A stretch of DNA of 64,000 bases from UMGS1387 sp045540015 (GCA_045540015.1 JAZQGP010000052.1:137504-201503); one strand, 5' to 3'. Shown: positions 26,811 through 36,214, counted from the first letter of the stretch. Notes: generated from the sequence alone by a model not told the origin. Translations and numbers: made by a program.

Positions 26811-27710
26811 ATGAAAACAAAAAATAACTCTTTGCTAAAGACCCTGTTTTTATCTCTTGTCGTTATGGCACTTTGGGGTTCGCTTTTTCCATTTATAAAA
26901 ATAGGTTATGAAGCATTTAATATTAATCCATCATCAGTTCCGGATATAATAATGTTTGCAGGTGTTAGATTTACATTATGCGGAGCAATTGTAACCCTAT
27001 TCTGCCTTGTCAAAAAAGAAAGCCTGCCTCAAGACAGAGGAAAAAGTATATGTTATGTATTTTTATCCGGGATTTTTGCTATAACGCTTCACTATGCATT
27101 TACATATATCGGTCTCAGTCTTACAGACGGCTCAAAGACAGCTCTTATTAAACAGCTCGGTATACTATTGTATGTGTGTTTTGCATTTATATTTATACAA
27201 AGTGAAAAATTCAGCATACTTAAAATCATTGGAGCCTTAGTCGGTTTTGCTGGCATTATTGTCATTAATACAAGCTCCAAGGGTGTGCAATTTTCCATAG
27301 GTGAAATACTTATCATCCTTGCATCAGTTTGTACTGTTGCTTCAAACATTATTACAAAACTTAAGTTGGAAGATGTTTCTCCGTTTTGGATAACAGGATT
27401 TTCTCAGCTTATCGGTGGTATAATCCTGCTTATAACAGCACTTGTGATGGGAGCAGATATGCTTACCTTCAATATAAAATCGTTATTTGTTTTTGCATAT
27501 ATTTGCGCAGCATCCGTAATAAGTTATACAATGTGGTATTACATACTAAAAACCAACAGCCTCTCCAAACTTTTTATTATAAAATTTGCAGAACCGTTGT
27601 TTGCTTGTGTTTTCAGTGCTATTCTTCTCGGGGAGAACATTTTTAAACTTCAGTATCTTGCAGCATTTTTACTGATTTCAATAGGAATAATACTTGGGAA
27701 CCGTAACTAA
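26811..27710 (+). CDS. EamA/DMT-family transporter
   Basis: A 299-aa integral membrane protein with about ten transmembrane helices in two EamA repeats (MALWGSLFPFIKIGYEAF starts the first; the second follows GEILIILASVCTVASNI). Such proteins usually export or import small metabolites such as amino acids, nucleotide sugars or purines. It sits between the glycyl radical gene and its activase, with 19- and 14-base gaps, so it probably moves the substrate or product of that enzyme. Direction and cargo are unknown. Confidence 0.88.
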   Translation: MKTKNNSLLKTLFLSLVVMALWGSLFPFIKIGYEAFNINPSSVPDIIMFAGVRFTLCGAIVTLFCLVKKESLPQDRGKSICYVFLSGIFAITLHYAFTYIGLSLTDGSKTALIKQLGILLYVCFAFIFIQSEKFSILKIIGALVGFAGIIVINTSSKGVQFSIGEILIILASVCTVASNIITKLKLEDVSPFWITGFSQLIGGIILLITALVMGADMLTFNIKSLFVFAYICAASVISYTMWYYILKTNSLSKLFIIKFAEPLFACVFSAILLGENIFKLQYLAAFLLISIGIILGNRN

Positions 27711-27724
27711 AGGAGTAGTTATCA

Positions 27725-28609
27725 ATGAAAGCAAAAATATTTGAGATAAAACGTTTTGCCGTTCACGACGGCGACGGTATCAGAACAACTGTCTTTTTTA
27801 AGGGTTGTCCGCTCAAATGCGTATGGTGCCACAATCCCGAAGGAATCGGCTTTAAGGAACAGCTTTCTTATATAGAGCAAAAGTGCATAGGCTGCGGTGA
27901 ATGTGTCGGTGTTTGCCCTGTAGGCGCACATACTGTTAAAAACGGTATACATGTATTTGACAGAGATAAATGCACAAACTGCGGTGAATGCGAAAAGGTT
28001 TGCCTCGGCGCTGCTTTAAAACTCTACGGACACGAAATGAGCGTTGATGAACTATTGCCGATACTACTGGAAGACAAAAGCTTCTACGAAAATACAGGCG
28101 GCGGAGTAACTCTATCGGGCGGTGAGTGCCTGTGTCATGCAGATTTCTGCGCTGAGCTTCTAAAGCTGCTTAAGCATGAAAACATAAACACTGCGGTTGA
28201 CACCTGTGGCTTTGTTTCAAGAGAAGCAATAGACAAGGTTATCCCCTACACGGATATTTTTCTCTACGATTTCAAGGCATATGATGAAGACGTTCATTTA
28301 AAATGCACAGGACAGTCAAACAGAATTATACTCGATAATCTCAGATACATAGACGATAAAGGCAAGAAAACAGAAATTCGCATACCGTATGTACCGGATT
28401 TTAATTCCGAAGAAGTGACTAAAATGATAGGTTTTATGAAATCACTGAAAAATCTGACAAAAGTGCGTGTACTTGCCTATCACAACTACGCCGGTTCAAA
28501 ATACGATTCTCTGGGAATACCTTATTCCCTGCCTGAAAAGCTTCCGACCGATGATGAAATCAAGAGTATAAAAACGCTTTTAACCGATAGCGGTATCACT
28601 GTTGTTTAA
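27725..28609 (+). CDS. Glycyl radical enzyme activase (radical SAM), locus 1
   Basis: A 294-aa radical SAM enzyme that installs the glycyl radical on its partner. The SAM cluster motif is Cys28-x3-Cys32-x2-Cys35 in GCPLKCVWCHNPE. It has an inserted ferredoxin-like domain with two 4Fe-4S motifs (Cys54, 57, 60, 64 and Cys83, 86, 89, 93), found in activases of non-PFL glycyl radical enzymes. GGGVTLSGGE and DTCGFVS are further family marks. AAAGGAG lies upstream of the ATG. It is the last gene of the operon and ends before a terminator. Confidence 0.95.
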   Translation: MKAKIFEIKRFAVHDGDGIRTTVFFKGCPLKCVWCHNPEGIGFKEQLSYIEQKCIGCGECVGVCPVGAHTVKNGIHVFDRDKCTNCGECEKVCLGAALKLYGHEMSVDELLPILLEDKSFYENTGGGVTLSGGECLCHADFCAELLKLLKHENINTAVDTCGFVSREAIDKVIPYTDIFLYDFKAYDEDVHLKCTGQSNRIILDNLRYIDDKGKKTEIRIPYVPDFNSEEVTKMIGFMKSLKNLTKVRVLAYHNYAGSKYDSLGIPYSLPEKLPTDDEIKSIKTLLTDSGITVV

Positions 28610-28646
28610 ATGATTATTAAGTAGTTTTATTATATTATTACAACAT

Positions 28647-28680
28647 GCCTCCCCTGTATAAACAAGGGAGGCTATTTTTT
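28647..28680 (+). terminator. Intrinsic terminator after GRE locus 1
   Basis: GCCTCCC (28647-28653) and GGGAGGC (28666-28672), extendable inward with one mismatch, followed by a run of Ts. It lies between the activase and the convergent rubrerythrin gene. Confidence 0.85.
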
Positions 28681-28689
28681 TAAATGCGG

Positions 28690-29325
28690 TTATCTGACGT
28701 AAATCTCATCTTTGGCGGTAAAAAACTCAGGAGTAGTGTACGGTGCAAGAGAAAATCTAATAAAGTAGCCTCTGTCATGTGAGCATACAGGACATATCTG
28801 CGGGGCTTTATTGCTCTCAACGGTGTGACCGCACTTAAGACACATCCATTTACATTCAACATCTGAAACGAAAAGCTTTCCGCTTTCTATAAGTTCTGCA
28901 AACATTCCGAAGCGTTCAGAGTGCACCTTTTCAATTTTTGAGATGCAGTCAAAATCCGCAGCAATTTTGGTATAGCCCTCGTCCTTGGCAACTGCGGCAA
29001 ACTCGGTATACACATCGCTATATTCCTCAAATTCATTATGCTGTGCCGATTTTAAAAGCTCAAGTATATCTCCTGTCATATTAACGGGATATGCTCCTTC
29101 AATTTCAATATTCTCACCGTTTAATGCTGACAAATGCTTATAAAACACCTCTGCATGCTCTTTTTCCTGGTTTGCAGTAAAGGCGAAAACGGCACTTACA
29201 ACGTACAGCCCGCCTTTTCTTGCAATGCTTTCTGCTATCGTATATCTGTTTCTTGCCTGGCTTTCTCCTGCGAATGCACGCATAAGATTTGTTTTTGTTA
29301 TACTTGTTTCAAATTTAACTGACAT
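28690..29325 (-). CDS. Rubrerythrin
   Basis: A protein of about 211 aa with an N-terminal ferritin-like diiron domain (GESQARNRY, EKEHAEVF, KIEKVHSERF supply the Glu and His ligands) and a C-terminal rubredoxin domain with two Cys-x2-Cys pairs (CLKCGH and CPVCSH). It reduces hydrogen peroxide in anaerobes. ATG 29325 is preferred; ATG 29337 directly abuts the AAAGGA ribosome site. It fits protection of the oxygen-sensitive radical enzymes nearby, though that link is only by function. Confidence 0.95.
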   Translation of the reverse strand: MSVKFETSITKTNLMRAFAGESQARNRYTIAESIARKGGLYVVSAVFAFTANQEKEHAEVFYKHLSALNGENIEIEGAYPVNMTGDILELLKSAQHNEFEEYSDVYTEFAAVAKDEGYTKIAADFDCISKIEKVHSERFGMFAELIESGKLFVSDVECKWMCLKCGHTVESNKAPQICPVCSHDRGYFIRFSLAPYTTPEFFTAKDEIYVR

Positions 29326-29367
29326 ATTAAAAACCATTCCTTTCTTAACGTATAGTACAAAGATATG

Positions 29368-30141
29368 CTATATTTCTTTTTTTATTTTAAGAAGTGCGCC
29401 TTTTTCAAGACGAGAAACCTGTGCCTGACTTATGTGTATTTCGCTTGCAACCTCCATCTGAGTTTTACCGTCAAAGAAGCGAAGGTTAATTATTCGCTTC
29501 TCCCTTGGTGTCAGCTTGTCTATTGCCTGAGATATTGCAATTGTCTGAAGCCAGCTTTCGTCAGTATTTTTATCGTCGCTCACCTGGTCCATAACATAAA
29601 CAGAATCACCGCTTTCATTGAATACCGGCTCATACAGCGATATTGGGTCAACTATAGCTTCAAGTGCAAAACCAACTGCTTCTTTTGTTACCCCAAGCTC
29701 CTTTGCAATCTCCTCAACTTTCGGCTCTCGCTGAAGACTTGCAGAAAGTTTTTCACGTGCTGAAAGCGCTTTGTAGGCAAGATCGCGGACAGATCTTGAA
29801 ACCCTTATAGGCGTATTATCCCTCAAAAATCTGCGAAGTTCTCCTACGATCATAGGTACAGCATAGGTACTGAACTGTACATTGTGTGAGCTGTCGAAAT
29901 TATCAATGGCTTTTATAAGACCTATACACCCTACCTGAAACAAATCATCGGGATTTTCTCCTCTTCCGGAAAACCGTTTAACAACACTGAGAACAAGTTT
30001 TAAGTTGCCGGATATTAACTCTTCCCTAGCCTTCATGTCTCCAAGTTTTACTTTTTCCAGAAGCTCTCTTTTCTTATCGGCAGACAAAACTTTAAGGCTG
30101 GACGTGTTTACACCACATATTTCAACTTTCCCACAAGTCAT
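29368..30141 (-). CDS. sigG: RNA polymerase sporulation sigma factor SigG
   Basis: A 257-aa sigma-70 family factor. The N-terminal KVEICGVNTSSLKVL is the SigG signature; region 2 is DLFQVGCIGLIKAIDNFD and region 4 ends in SQAQVSRLEKGALLKIKK. It directs late forespore gene expression, showing that the organism belongs to an endospore-forming lineage. AAAGGAG precedes the ATG. Unlike Bacillus it is not beside spoIIGA-sigE here, but between rubrerythrin and ppdK. Confidence 0.95.
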   Translation of the reverse strand: MTCGKVEICGVNTSSLKVLSADKKRELLEKVKLGDMKAREELISGNLKLVLSVVKRFSGRGENPDDLFQVGCIGLIKAIDNFDSSHNVQFSTYAVPMIVGELRRFLRDNTPIRVSRSVRDLAYKALSAREKLSASLQREPKVEEIAKELGVTKEAVGFALEAIVDPISLYEPVFNESGDSVYVMDQVSDDKNTDESWLQTIAISQAIDKLTPREKRIINLRFFDGKTQMEVASEIHISQAQVSRLEKGALLKIKKEI

Positions 30142-30294
30142 AAAATTTCTCCTTTACACAGTTTTCGTAAAATAGTATTTACCTGTTTGCTGTGTAAAAT
30201 TCACGAAGAAACAGCAAGGAAAAAATTGTATTTGTGCGAAAGTACGTTAAATTTTGAACACATTGTAAAAAGTAGATTTTATTTACAAAATATG

Positions 30295-30323
30295 TGGAAA
30301 AATTTGTTTTAACATGATATAAT
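30295..30323 (+). promoter_or_regulatory. Promoter of ppdK
   Basis: TGGAAA (30295-30300), a 17-base spacer and a perfect TATAAT (30318-30323), 60 bases upstream of the start codon. Confidence 0.65.
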
Positions 30324-30382
30324 ACAAGATGCGAAAAAAAATAAAGAATAGCAAATTTCAAAATTCAGGAGGTTCATTACAA

Positions 30383-33013
30383 ATGAGCAAAAAGTTTGTT
30401 TACCTTTTTAAAGAAGGCGACGCTTCCATGCGTGAGCTTCTCGGCGGTAAAGGCGCTAACCTTGCAGAAATGACCAAAATCGGTCTTCCTGTACCTCAGG
30501 GCTTCACAGTTACAACAGAAGCTTGTACTCAGTACTATGAGGACGGCAGAAAGATTAATGCTGATATCCAGGCAGAAATCATGGAATATATTGGCAAGAT
30601 GGAAGAAATCTGCGGCAAGAAGTTCGGTGACAAGGAAAATCCTCTCCTCGTTTCCGTTCGTTCCGGTGCACGTGCATCCATGCCCGGTATGATGGATACC
30701 ATCCTCAACCTCGGTCTTAACGAAGAAGTTGTTGAAGTTATGTCTGCAAAGTCCGGTAACCCCAGATGGGCTTGGGACTGCTACAGAAGATTTATTCAGA
30801 TGTACTCCGACGTTGTTATGGAAGTTGGTAAGAAGTACTTCGAAGAACTCATCGACAAGATGAAGGAAGAAAAGGGCGTAAAGCAGGACGTTGAGCTTAC
30901 CGCTGATGACCTCAAGACTCTTGCAGGTCAGTTCAAGGCTGAATACAAGAACAAGATCGGTAAAGACTTCCCCTCCGATCCTAAGGAACAGCTCATGGGT
31001 GCTGTTGAAGCAGTATTCCGTTCTTGGGATAACCCCAGAGCAAACGTTTACAGACGTGACAACGACATTCCTTATTCCTGGGGTACCGCTGTTAACGTAC
31101 AGATGATGGCATTCGGTAACATGGGTGATAACTGTGGTACAGGTGTTGCATTTACTCGCGACCCCGCTACAGGCGAAAAGGGACTCATGGGCGAATTCCT
31201 CACAAATGCACAGGGTGAAGACGTTGTTGCAGGTGTTCGTACACCTATGCCTATCGCTGAAATGGCTGAAAAGTTCCCCGAAGCATTCAAGCAGTTCAAC
31301 GAAGTATGTGCAATTCTCGAAGATCACTACAGAGATATGCAGGATATGGAATTTACCGTTGAAGACGGCAAGCTCTTCATGCTTCAGACAAGAAACGGCA
31401 AGAGAACCGCAAAGGCTGCTCTCAAGATTGCTTGCGACCTCGTTGCAGAAGGCATGATTGACAAGAAGCAGGCTGTTGCTATGATCGACCCCAGAAACCT
31501 CGATACACTTCTCCATCCTCAGTTTGATGCTAAGGCTCTCAAGGCTGCACAGGTTGCAGGCCAGGGTCTCGGTGCATCTCCCGGTGCTGCTTGCGGTAAG
31601 GTTGTATTTACTGCAGAAGATGCAGAAGCTTGGAACGCAAGAGGCGAAAAAGTTATCCTCGTTAGACTTGAAACTTCTCCCGAAGATATCACAGGTATGA
31701 AGGCTTCTCAGGGTATCCTTACAGTTCGCGGCGGTATGACATCTCACGCAGCAGTTGTTGCTCGGGGTATGGGTACTTGCTGTGTATCCGGTTGCGGCGA
31801 CATTAACAGGGACGAAGAAAACAAGAAGTTTACTCTCGCAGGCAAGACATACGTTGAAGGCGACTACATCTCCATCGACGGTTCTACTGGTAAGATTTAC
31901 GACGGTATCATTCCTACAGTTGATGCTGAAATCGTAGGTGAATTCAAGACAATCATGGATTGGGCTGATGAATTCAGAACACTCAAAGTAAGAACAAATG
32001 CTGATACTCCCACTGATGCTGCAAAGGCAGTTGAACTCGGTGCAGAAGGTATCGGTCTTTGCCGTACAGAGCACATGTTCTTTGAAGCTGACAGAATTGC
32101 AGCATTCAGAGAAATGATCTGCTCTGACACAGTTGAAGAAAGGGAAGCTGCTCTTGAAAAGATTCTTCCCTATCAGCAGGGCGACTTCGAAAAACTTTAT
32201 GAAGCACTTAAGGGTAACCCCGTTACCATCAGATTCCTCGATCCTGCGCTTCATGAATTCGTTCCTACAGAAGAAGCAGACATCGCTGCTCTCGCAAAGG
32301 CTCAGGGTAAGAGCGTTGAAGACATCAAGGCTATCATTTCTTCTCTCCACGAGTTCAACCCCATGATGGGTCACAGAGGATGCCGTCTTGCAGTAACATA
32401 TCCTGAAATTGCCGCAATGCAGACAAAGGCAGTTATCCGTGCAGCAATCAAGGTTCAGAAGGCTCATGCTGACTGGAAGGTTAAGCCTGAAATCATGATT
32501 CCTCTTACAGGTGAAGTTAAGGAACTCAAGTTCGTTAAGGACATCGTTGTAGCTACTGCTGACGCTGAAATCAAGGCAGCCGGTGCAAACCTCGAATACG
32601 AAGTTGGTACAATGATTGAAATACCCAGAGCATGTCTCACTGCTGACGAAATCGCAAAGGGAGCTGACTTCTTCTGCTTCGGTACAAACGACCTTACACA
32701 GATGACCTTCGGTTTCTCCAGAGACGATGCAGGTAAGTTCCTCGGTGCTTACTACGACAAGAAGATTTATGAAAACGATCCTTTCGCAAAGCTTGACCAG
32801 ACAGGTGTTGGTAAGCTCATGGAAATGACCATCAAGCTTGGTAAGGGCGTAAACGACAAGATTCACTGTGGTATCTGCGGCGAACACGGCGGCGACCCTG
32901 TTTCCGTTGAATTCTGCCACAAGATCGGTCTTGACTATGTATCTTGCTCACCTTTCCGTGTTCCTGTTGCAAGACTTGCAGCAGCTCAGGCGGCTATTAA
33001 GGAAAGCAAGTAA
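30383..33013 (+). CDS. ppdK: Pyruvate, phosphate dikinase
   Basis: An 876-aa enzyme converting pyruvate, ATP and phosphate to phosphoenolpyruvate, AMP and diphosphate, or the reverse in glycolysis of anaerobes. The phosphohistidine is His455 in GGMTSHAAV, the same number as in Clostridium symbiosum, and the catalytic Cys832 is in HCGICGEHGG. AGGAGG lies nine bases before ATG 30383; a longer frame to 30329 lacks a ribosome site. Codon use is strongly biased (AAG, CTC, AAC, GTT) compared with neighbours, indicating very high expression. The final codons (from Q869: Q-A-A-I-K-E-S-K) lie within the left 20-bp repeat of the inserted cassette. Confidence 0.97.
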   Translation: MSKKFVYLFKEGDASMRELLGGKGANLAEMTKIGLPVPQGFTVTTEACTQYYEDGRKINADIQAEIMEYIGKMEEICGKKFGDKENPLLVSVRSGARASMPGMMDTILNLGLNEEVVEVMSAKSGNPRWAWDCYRRFIQMYSDVVMEVGKKYFEELIDKMKEEKGVKQDVELTADDLKTLAGQFKAEYKNKIGKDFPSDPKEQLMGAVEAVFRSWDNPRANVYRRDNDIPYSWGTAVNVQMMAFGNMGDNCGTGVAFTRDPATGEKGLMGEFLTNAQGEDVVAGVRTPMPIAEMAEKFPEAFKQFNEVCAILEDHYRDMQDMEFTVEDGKLFMLQTRNGKRTAKAALKIACDLVAEGMIDKKQAVAMIDPRNLDTLLHPQFDAKALKAAQVAGQGLGASPGAACGKVVFTAEDAEAWNARGEKVILVRLETSPEDITGMKASQGILTVRGGMTSHAAVVARGMGTCCVSGCGDINRDEENKKFTLAGKTYVEGDYISIDGSTGKIYDGIIPTVDAEIVGEFKTIMDWADEFRTLKVRTNADTPTDAAKAVELGAEGIGLCRTEHMFFEADRIAAFREMICSDTVEEREAALEKILPYQQGDFEKLYEALKGNPVTIRFLDPALHEFVPTEEADIAALAKAQGKSVEDIKAIISSLHEFNPMMGHRGCRLAVTYPEIAAMQTKAVIRAAIKVQKAHADWKVKPEIMIPLTGEVKELKFVKDIVVATADAEIKAAGANLEYEVGTMIEIPRACLTADEIAKGADFFCFGTNDLTQMTFGFSRDDAGKFLGAYYDKKIYENDPFAKLDQTGVGKLMEMTIKLGKGVNDKIHCGICGEHGGDPVSVEFCHKIGLDYVSCSPFRVPVARLAAAQAAIKESK
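32987..33006 (+). repeat. Left 20-bp direct repeat (3' end of ppdK)
   Basis: CAGGCGGCTATTAAGGAAAG, starting exactly at codon 869 of ppdK. The identical 20-mer recurs at 37061-37080, 4074 bases downstream. Bases on both sides differ between the copies, so the exact match is 20 bp. Confidence 0.95.
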
Positions 33014-33075
33014 GCTTTCAAAAATTGATTTGGGGCAAAACCCATTACAATTTAAAAGGCAAAATTAAATATCAA

Positions 33076-33115
33076 ATGGACCTTGTTGGAATACTCCCAA
33101 CAAGGTCCATTTTTT
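33076..33115 (+). terminator. Intrinsic terminator after ppdK
   Basis: A perfect 14-bp stem (ATGGACCTTGTTGG, seven-base loop, CCAACAAGGTCCAT) followed by five Ts. Confidence 0.93.
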
Positions 33116-33160
33116 GTACAAATTGCGAATTTTGCTACAACCCCTTTTTTCATATAAGCA

Positions 33161-33943
33161 TCATTTTGAAGATTTATATTTTTTTGAAAATTCTGTGGGA
33201 GATATGCCCACATATTCTTTAAACTGTCGGCTGAAAAAGTATATATCGTTGTATCCGCATAGTTCTGCTATTTGGGAAATAGTGTATAGTTCCGATTTTA
33301 AAAGGTCACAAGCATAGTTCATTTTAAGTTGTATGCTGTACTTTATTGGTGGCATACCGAATTTTTTGACAAACAATTTTTTTATATATGGATAACTGAT
33401 TGCACAGCAGGAGGTAATTTCTTCAGCTGTTATCTTTTTATAAAGAAAGTACTTTTCTATATATTTAATAGCAGGCTTTATTGAGTTGAATTGACTTTCA
33501 GGAATATAATTCTTTTTTTGCAGTTCAGCAAAAATTTTATAAATAATAGAAACACATTCGAAATAATATCCGTCATCTTTGGCAACCCAAATCGAAAAAA
33601 TCTTTTTAAAAAGGCTTTTAATTTTCTCATTTTGTTTAAGTTTTAAAACAAAAGCCTCATTAGCAACAGGAACATCCGTATCAAAAAATACATCTATACA
33701 TTCGCCGCGCTCTTTTCTTTTAACAATATATTCGTGAATTTCACCTTGTGGGAGAAATCGAATTGTATCTTTGGTAACGTCTAATTGTTTTCCGTTGAAA
33801 AGTACGGTAGATTCACCGGAAAGGTGAAAAATAAGCTCGTTGCTGCAAGACTTGTGTTTAAAATCAGTTATAGCTTCTTTATATTCATCTTTTCCTACAA
33901 GGATAACCCGTCTAATGTTGGTAACTACAAATTGATCAATCAT
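33161..33943 (-). CDS. AraC-family regulator of the second glycyl radical locus
   Basis: A protein of about 260 aa with an N-terminal cupin-like sensor (LIFHLSGESTVLFNG, RFLPQGEIHEYIV) and a C-terminal AraC DNA-binding domain (ITAEEITSCCAISYPYIKKLF, then ISQIAELCGYNDIYFFSRQFKEYVG). ATG 33943 follows a GGGTGAT site and is preferred over the longer frame to 33988. It is divergent from the glycyl radical gene with a 150-base gap, copying the organisation of locus 1, but is only a distant paralogue. The inducer is unknown. Confidence 0.9.
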   Translation of the reverse strand: MIDQFVVTNIRRVILVGKDEYKEAITDFKHKSCSNELIFHLSGESTVLFNGKQLDVTKDTIRFLPQGEIHEYIVKRKERGECIDVFFDTDVPVANEAFVLKLKQNEKIKSLFKKIFSIWVAKDDGYYFECVSIIYKIFAELQKKNYIPESQFNSIKPAIKYIEKYFLYKKITAEEITSCCAISYPYIKKLFVKKFGMPPIKYSIQLKMNYACDLLKSELYTISQIAELCGYNDIYFFSRQFKEYVGISPTEFSKKYKSSK

Positions 33944-34028
33944 ATCATCACCCAAGGATATTTTAGCACATAAAATACAAAAAAGCAATAAAACAGTATC
34001 AAAAAGTGCAAATTTATAATTTTGTATA

Positions 34029-34057
34029 TTTACTCTTCTTTATCGAAGTAATAGAAT
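34029..34057 (+). promoter_or_regulatory. Probable promoter of GRE 2
   Basis: TTTACT (34029-34034), 17 bases, TAGAAT (34052-34057), 36 bases before the start. The weak -35 suits activation by the divergent AraC protein. Confidence 0.5.
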
Positions 34058-34093
34058 GTCATCATAAACTATTTTTGATAAGAGGTTATGATT

Positions 34094-36214
34094 ATGAATA
34101 AAAGAATTGAAGAGCTTACCAAATTAACACTTAAGGGCGAAATGTATGCCCACCCCACAAAGACAGAATATGACAGAAAAGATTTGTTTTTGTCCCGTCA
34201 GAAAAAGGAATCCAAAAGAATTTGCGAGTATATTTTGAATCAAAAACCGGTTATTACTCCTTATTCTAAAATGACAGGCTTTTTTAACTGTGACGGTTCA
34301 ATTGTGGGAGATGCTTTCCGCCGTGGCGGTCATAAATATTCTGCCGAGCTTTTTTCGAATTTCTACCTTAAAAGCGTTGATAACCTTTCTACTCAGGAAT
34401 CGCAACACGCGACTGCCGATTATAAAAAGGTGTTGGAAAAGGGTATTAAAGGTATTATTGAAGAGATAGACGATTCTTTAAAAGTACACACCGAAACCGA
34501 ACAGGTTGAGTTTTTAAAAGCTTTAAAAGATGTTGCAAACGCTCTTATCGACTGGGCACATAAATGCTCACAAAAAGCATTAGAACTTTCAAAAACGGTA
34601 GCGAATGAAGAATACAAGAAAAATCTTGAAATTTTATCTAATGCACTTTTAAATGTCCCCGAAAATAAACCGTCTTCTTTTTATGAAGCGGTACTTACAA
34701 TTTATGTTTGCTTTTCCGCTGACCCCGACAGCGTTGGTACGCTCGACCGTTACTTAGCACCATTCTATGAGAATGATATAAATAAAGGAATTATTACAAG
34801 AGAAGAAGCAAAAGAATATTTGCAGGAGCTATTCTTAATGCTTCAAGCAGCAACGCCCGTTACTTCTCCATACTTTACCCGTGGCGCCGAGTCTCATTTT
34901 TGCATTGGCGGTTATTTGCCTAACGGTAGTGACGGCTTTTGTGAACTATCCCGACTTATTCTTGAAGCTTTGTTGGATTTACCAACTTATATACCGCAAG
35001 TCACACTTCGTTGGACTAAAAAAACGCCTAAAGAAGTATTCAAGTTTGCACTTGACTGCGAACGTAAAGACTCACACAAGCGAATTGCTTTCCAAAATGA
35101 TGAAAAGCGAATGAAATGTTATACCGAAATCTGCGGCATCCCGTTTGAGAAGGCAGTGGGTTATACAACTGTTGGCTGTAATGAACCCGCATTTTTAGGG
35201 GCAATTACCGGCAGTAACTCCAAAATCAATTTTGCTCGTTCGACCGAAACTTTATTCCACAAAAAGAGTGAGAAAATAGAGAGCTGCAAATCGTTTGAGG
35301 AATTTTATGAAGTGTTTTTGGAAGAATTGTTTTCGGACCTTGATATTGCTTACGAATACGATAATAAATACAACCGTGAACGTGCAAAAGATATAAATTA
35401 TTTGTCAAGTATTTTCTTCCAAGGTTGTATTGAAAAAGCGAAGAGTTTGACACAGGGAGCGGGTGATGTTGTAATTGCTTCGCCAATGTATATGGGAATT
35501 GCAAATGTAATCGACTCACTTATTGTTGTCAAACAATTTGTTTATGATGAGAAAATTGTTGCAATGAAAGAACTTATATCAGCTGTTCAGGAAAATTGGC
35601 AAGGCTATGAAGATTTGCACACACTCATTATAAATAAGGGCGATTTTTTCGGCAACGATACAAACCGCTCAAATTATGTGGCGCAAAAGCTTTACCAAAG
35701 CCTATACGAATATTTAAAGGATAAGACGAATCTTTTTGGCTACCACTTTTTGATTGGCGATTTGTTTGGTTATAATCTCCATTTCAAATGGTTTGGCGAG
35801 AAAATGGGAGCAACCCCCGACGGAAGAAAAGCAGGAGAAGCACTGAAGTTCGGCTTGCAACAAAGTGGCGGATATGATAGAAACGGGCTTTCGGCACTTC
35901 TTAATTCCATTGCAAAAGTCGACCCTAACGCCATTGGCTGCGGCTCTACTGTTACCAACTTAATGATTGATGAGCAGCTCATCCGAAATGATGAACATTT
36001 TGAAAAAACGGTTGATATGCTTGAAACATATTTCAAAAACGGCGGAGTGCATTTTCAATTAACATATGTATCAAAAGAAGATTTGATAAATGCTAAGGCA
36101 ACCCCCGAAGATTATAAAAACCTGCGTGTTCGTGTATCTGGCTATTCGGATTATTTTGTGAAATTAGACGAAAATATACAGGACAATATCATCGAAAGGA
36201 CAACACAAAAATGA
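34094..36214 (+). CDS. Glycyl radical enzyme of unknown substrate, cassette-borne
   Basis: A protein of about 706 aa. The thiyl Cys362 lies in VGCNEP with Glu364 in the C-x-E pattern of dehydratase/lyase-type enzymes, and the radical Gly683 is in RVRVSGYSDYF, the classical motif. It lacks the Cys-Cys of pyruvate formate-lyase. ATG 34094 is eight bases after AGAGG; ATG 34088 is too close. The stop overlaps the activase start (ATGA). It differs from the first GRE around the active site (GCNEPAFLGAITGSN versus GCYEPAGWGNEIGCT), so different substrates are likely. Several ATG-rich, GTG-containing codon choices look unlike flanking genes, which would fit acquisition. Confidence 0.93.
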   Translation: MNKRIEELTKLTLKGEMYAHPTKTEYDRKDLFLSRQKKESKRICEYILNQKPVITPYSKMTGFFNCDGSIVGDAFRRGGHKYSAELFSNFYLKSVDNLSTQESQHATADYKKVLEKGIKGIIEEIDDSLKVHTETEQVEFLKALKDVANALIDWAHKCSQKALELSKTVANEEYKKNLEILSNALLNVPENKPSSFYEAVLTIYVCFSADPDSVGTLDRYLAPFYENDINKGIITREEAKEYLQELFLMLQAATPVTSPYFTRGAESHFCIGGYLPNGSDGFCELSRLILEALLDLPTYIPQVTLRWTKKTPKEVFKFALDCERKDSHKRIAFQNDEKRMKCYTEICGIPFEKAVGYTTVGCNEPAFLGAITGSNSKINFARSTETLFHKKSEKIESCKSFEEFYEVFLEELFSDLDIAYEYDNKYNRERAKDINYLSSIFFQGCIEKAKSLTQGAGDVVIASPMYMGIANVIDSLIVVKQFVYDEKIVAMKELISAVQENWQGYEDLHTLIINKGDFFGNDTNRSNYVAQKLYQSLYEYLKDKTNLFGYHFLIGDLFGYNLHFKWFGEKMGATPDGRKAGEALKFGLQQSGGYDRNGLSALLNSIAKVDPNAIGCGSTVTNLMIDEQLIRNDEHFEKTVDMLETYFKNGGVHFQLTYVSKEDLINAKATPEDYKNLRVRVSGYSDYFVKLDENIQDNIIERTTQK

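Noticed and set aside
30377..32920. 847-codon open frame antisense to ppdK
   Set aside because: Explained by the biased codon use of ppdK, which keeps stop codons off the opposite strand; the protein is Cys/Ser/Phe-rich with no domain and no ribosome site.
34094..36214. Second GRE as a PFL paralogue
   Set aside because: Same reason: GCNEP active site and a two-cluster activase; also no formate transporter nearby.
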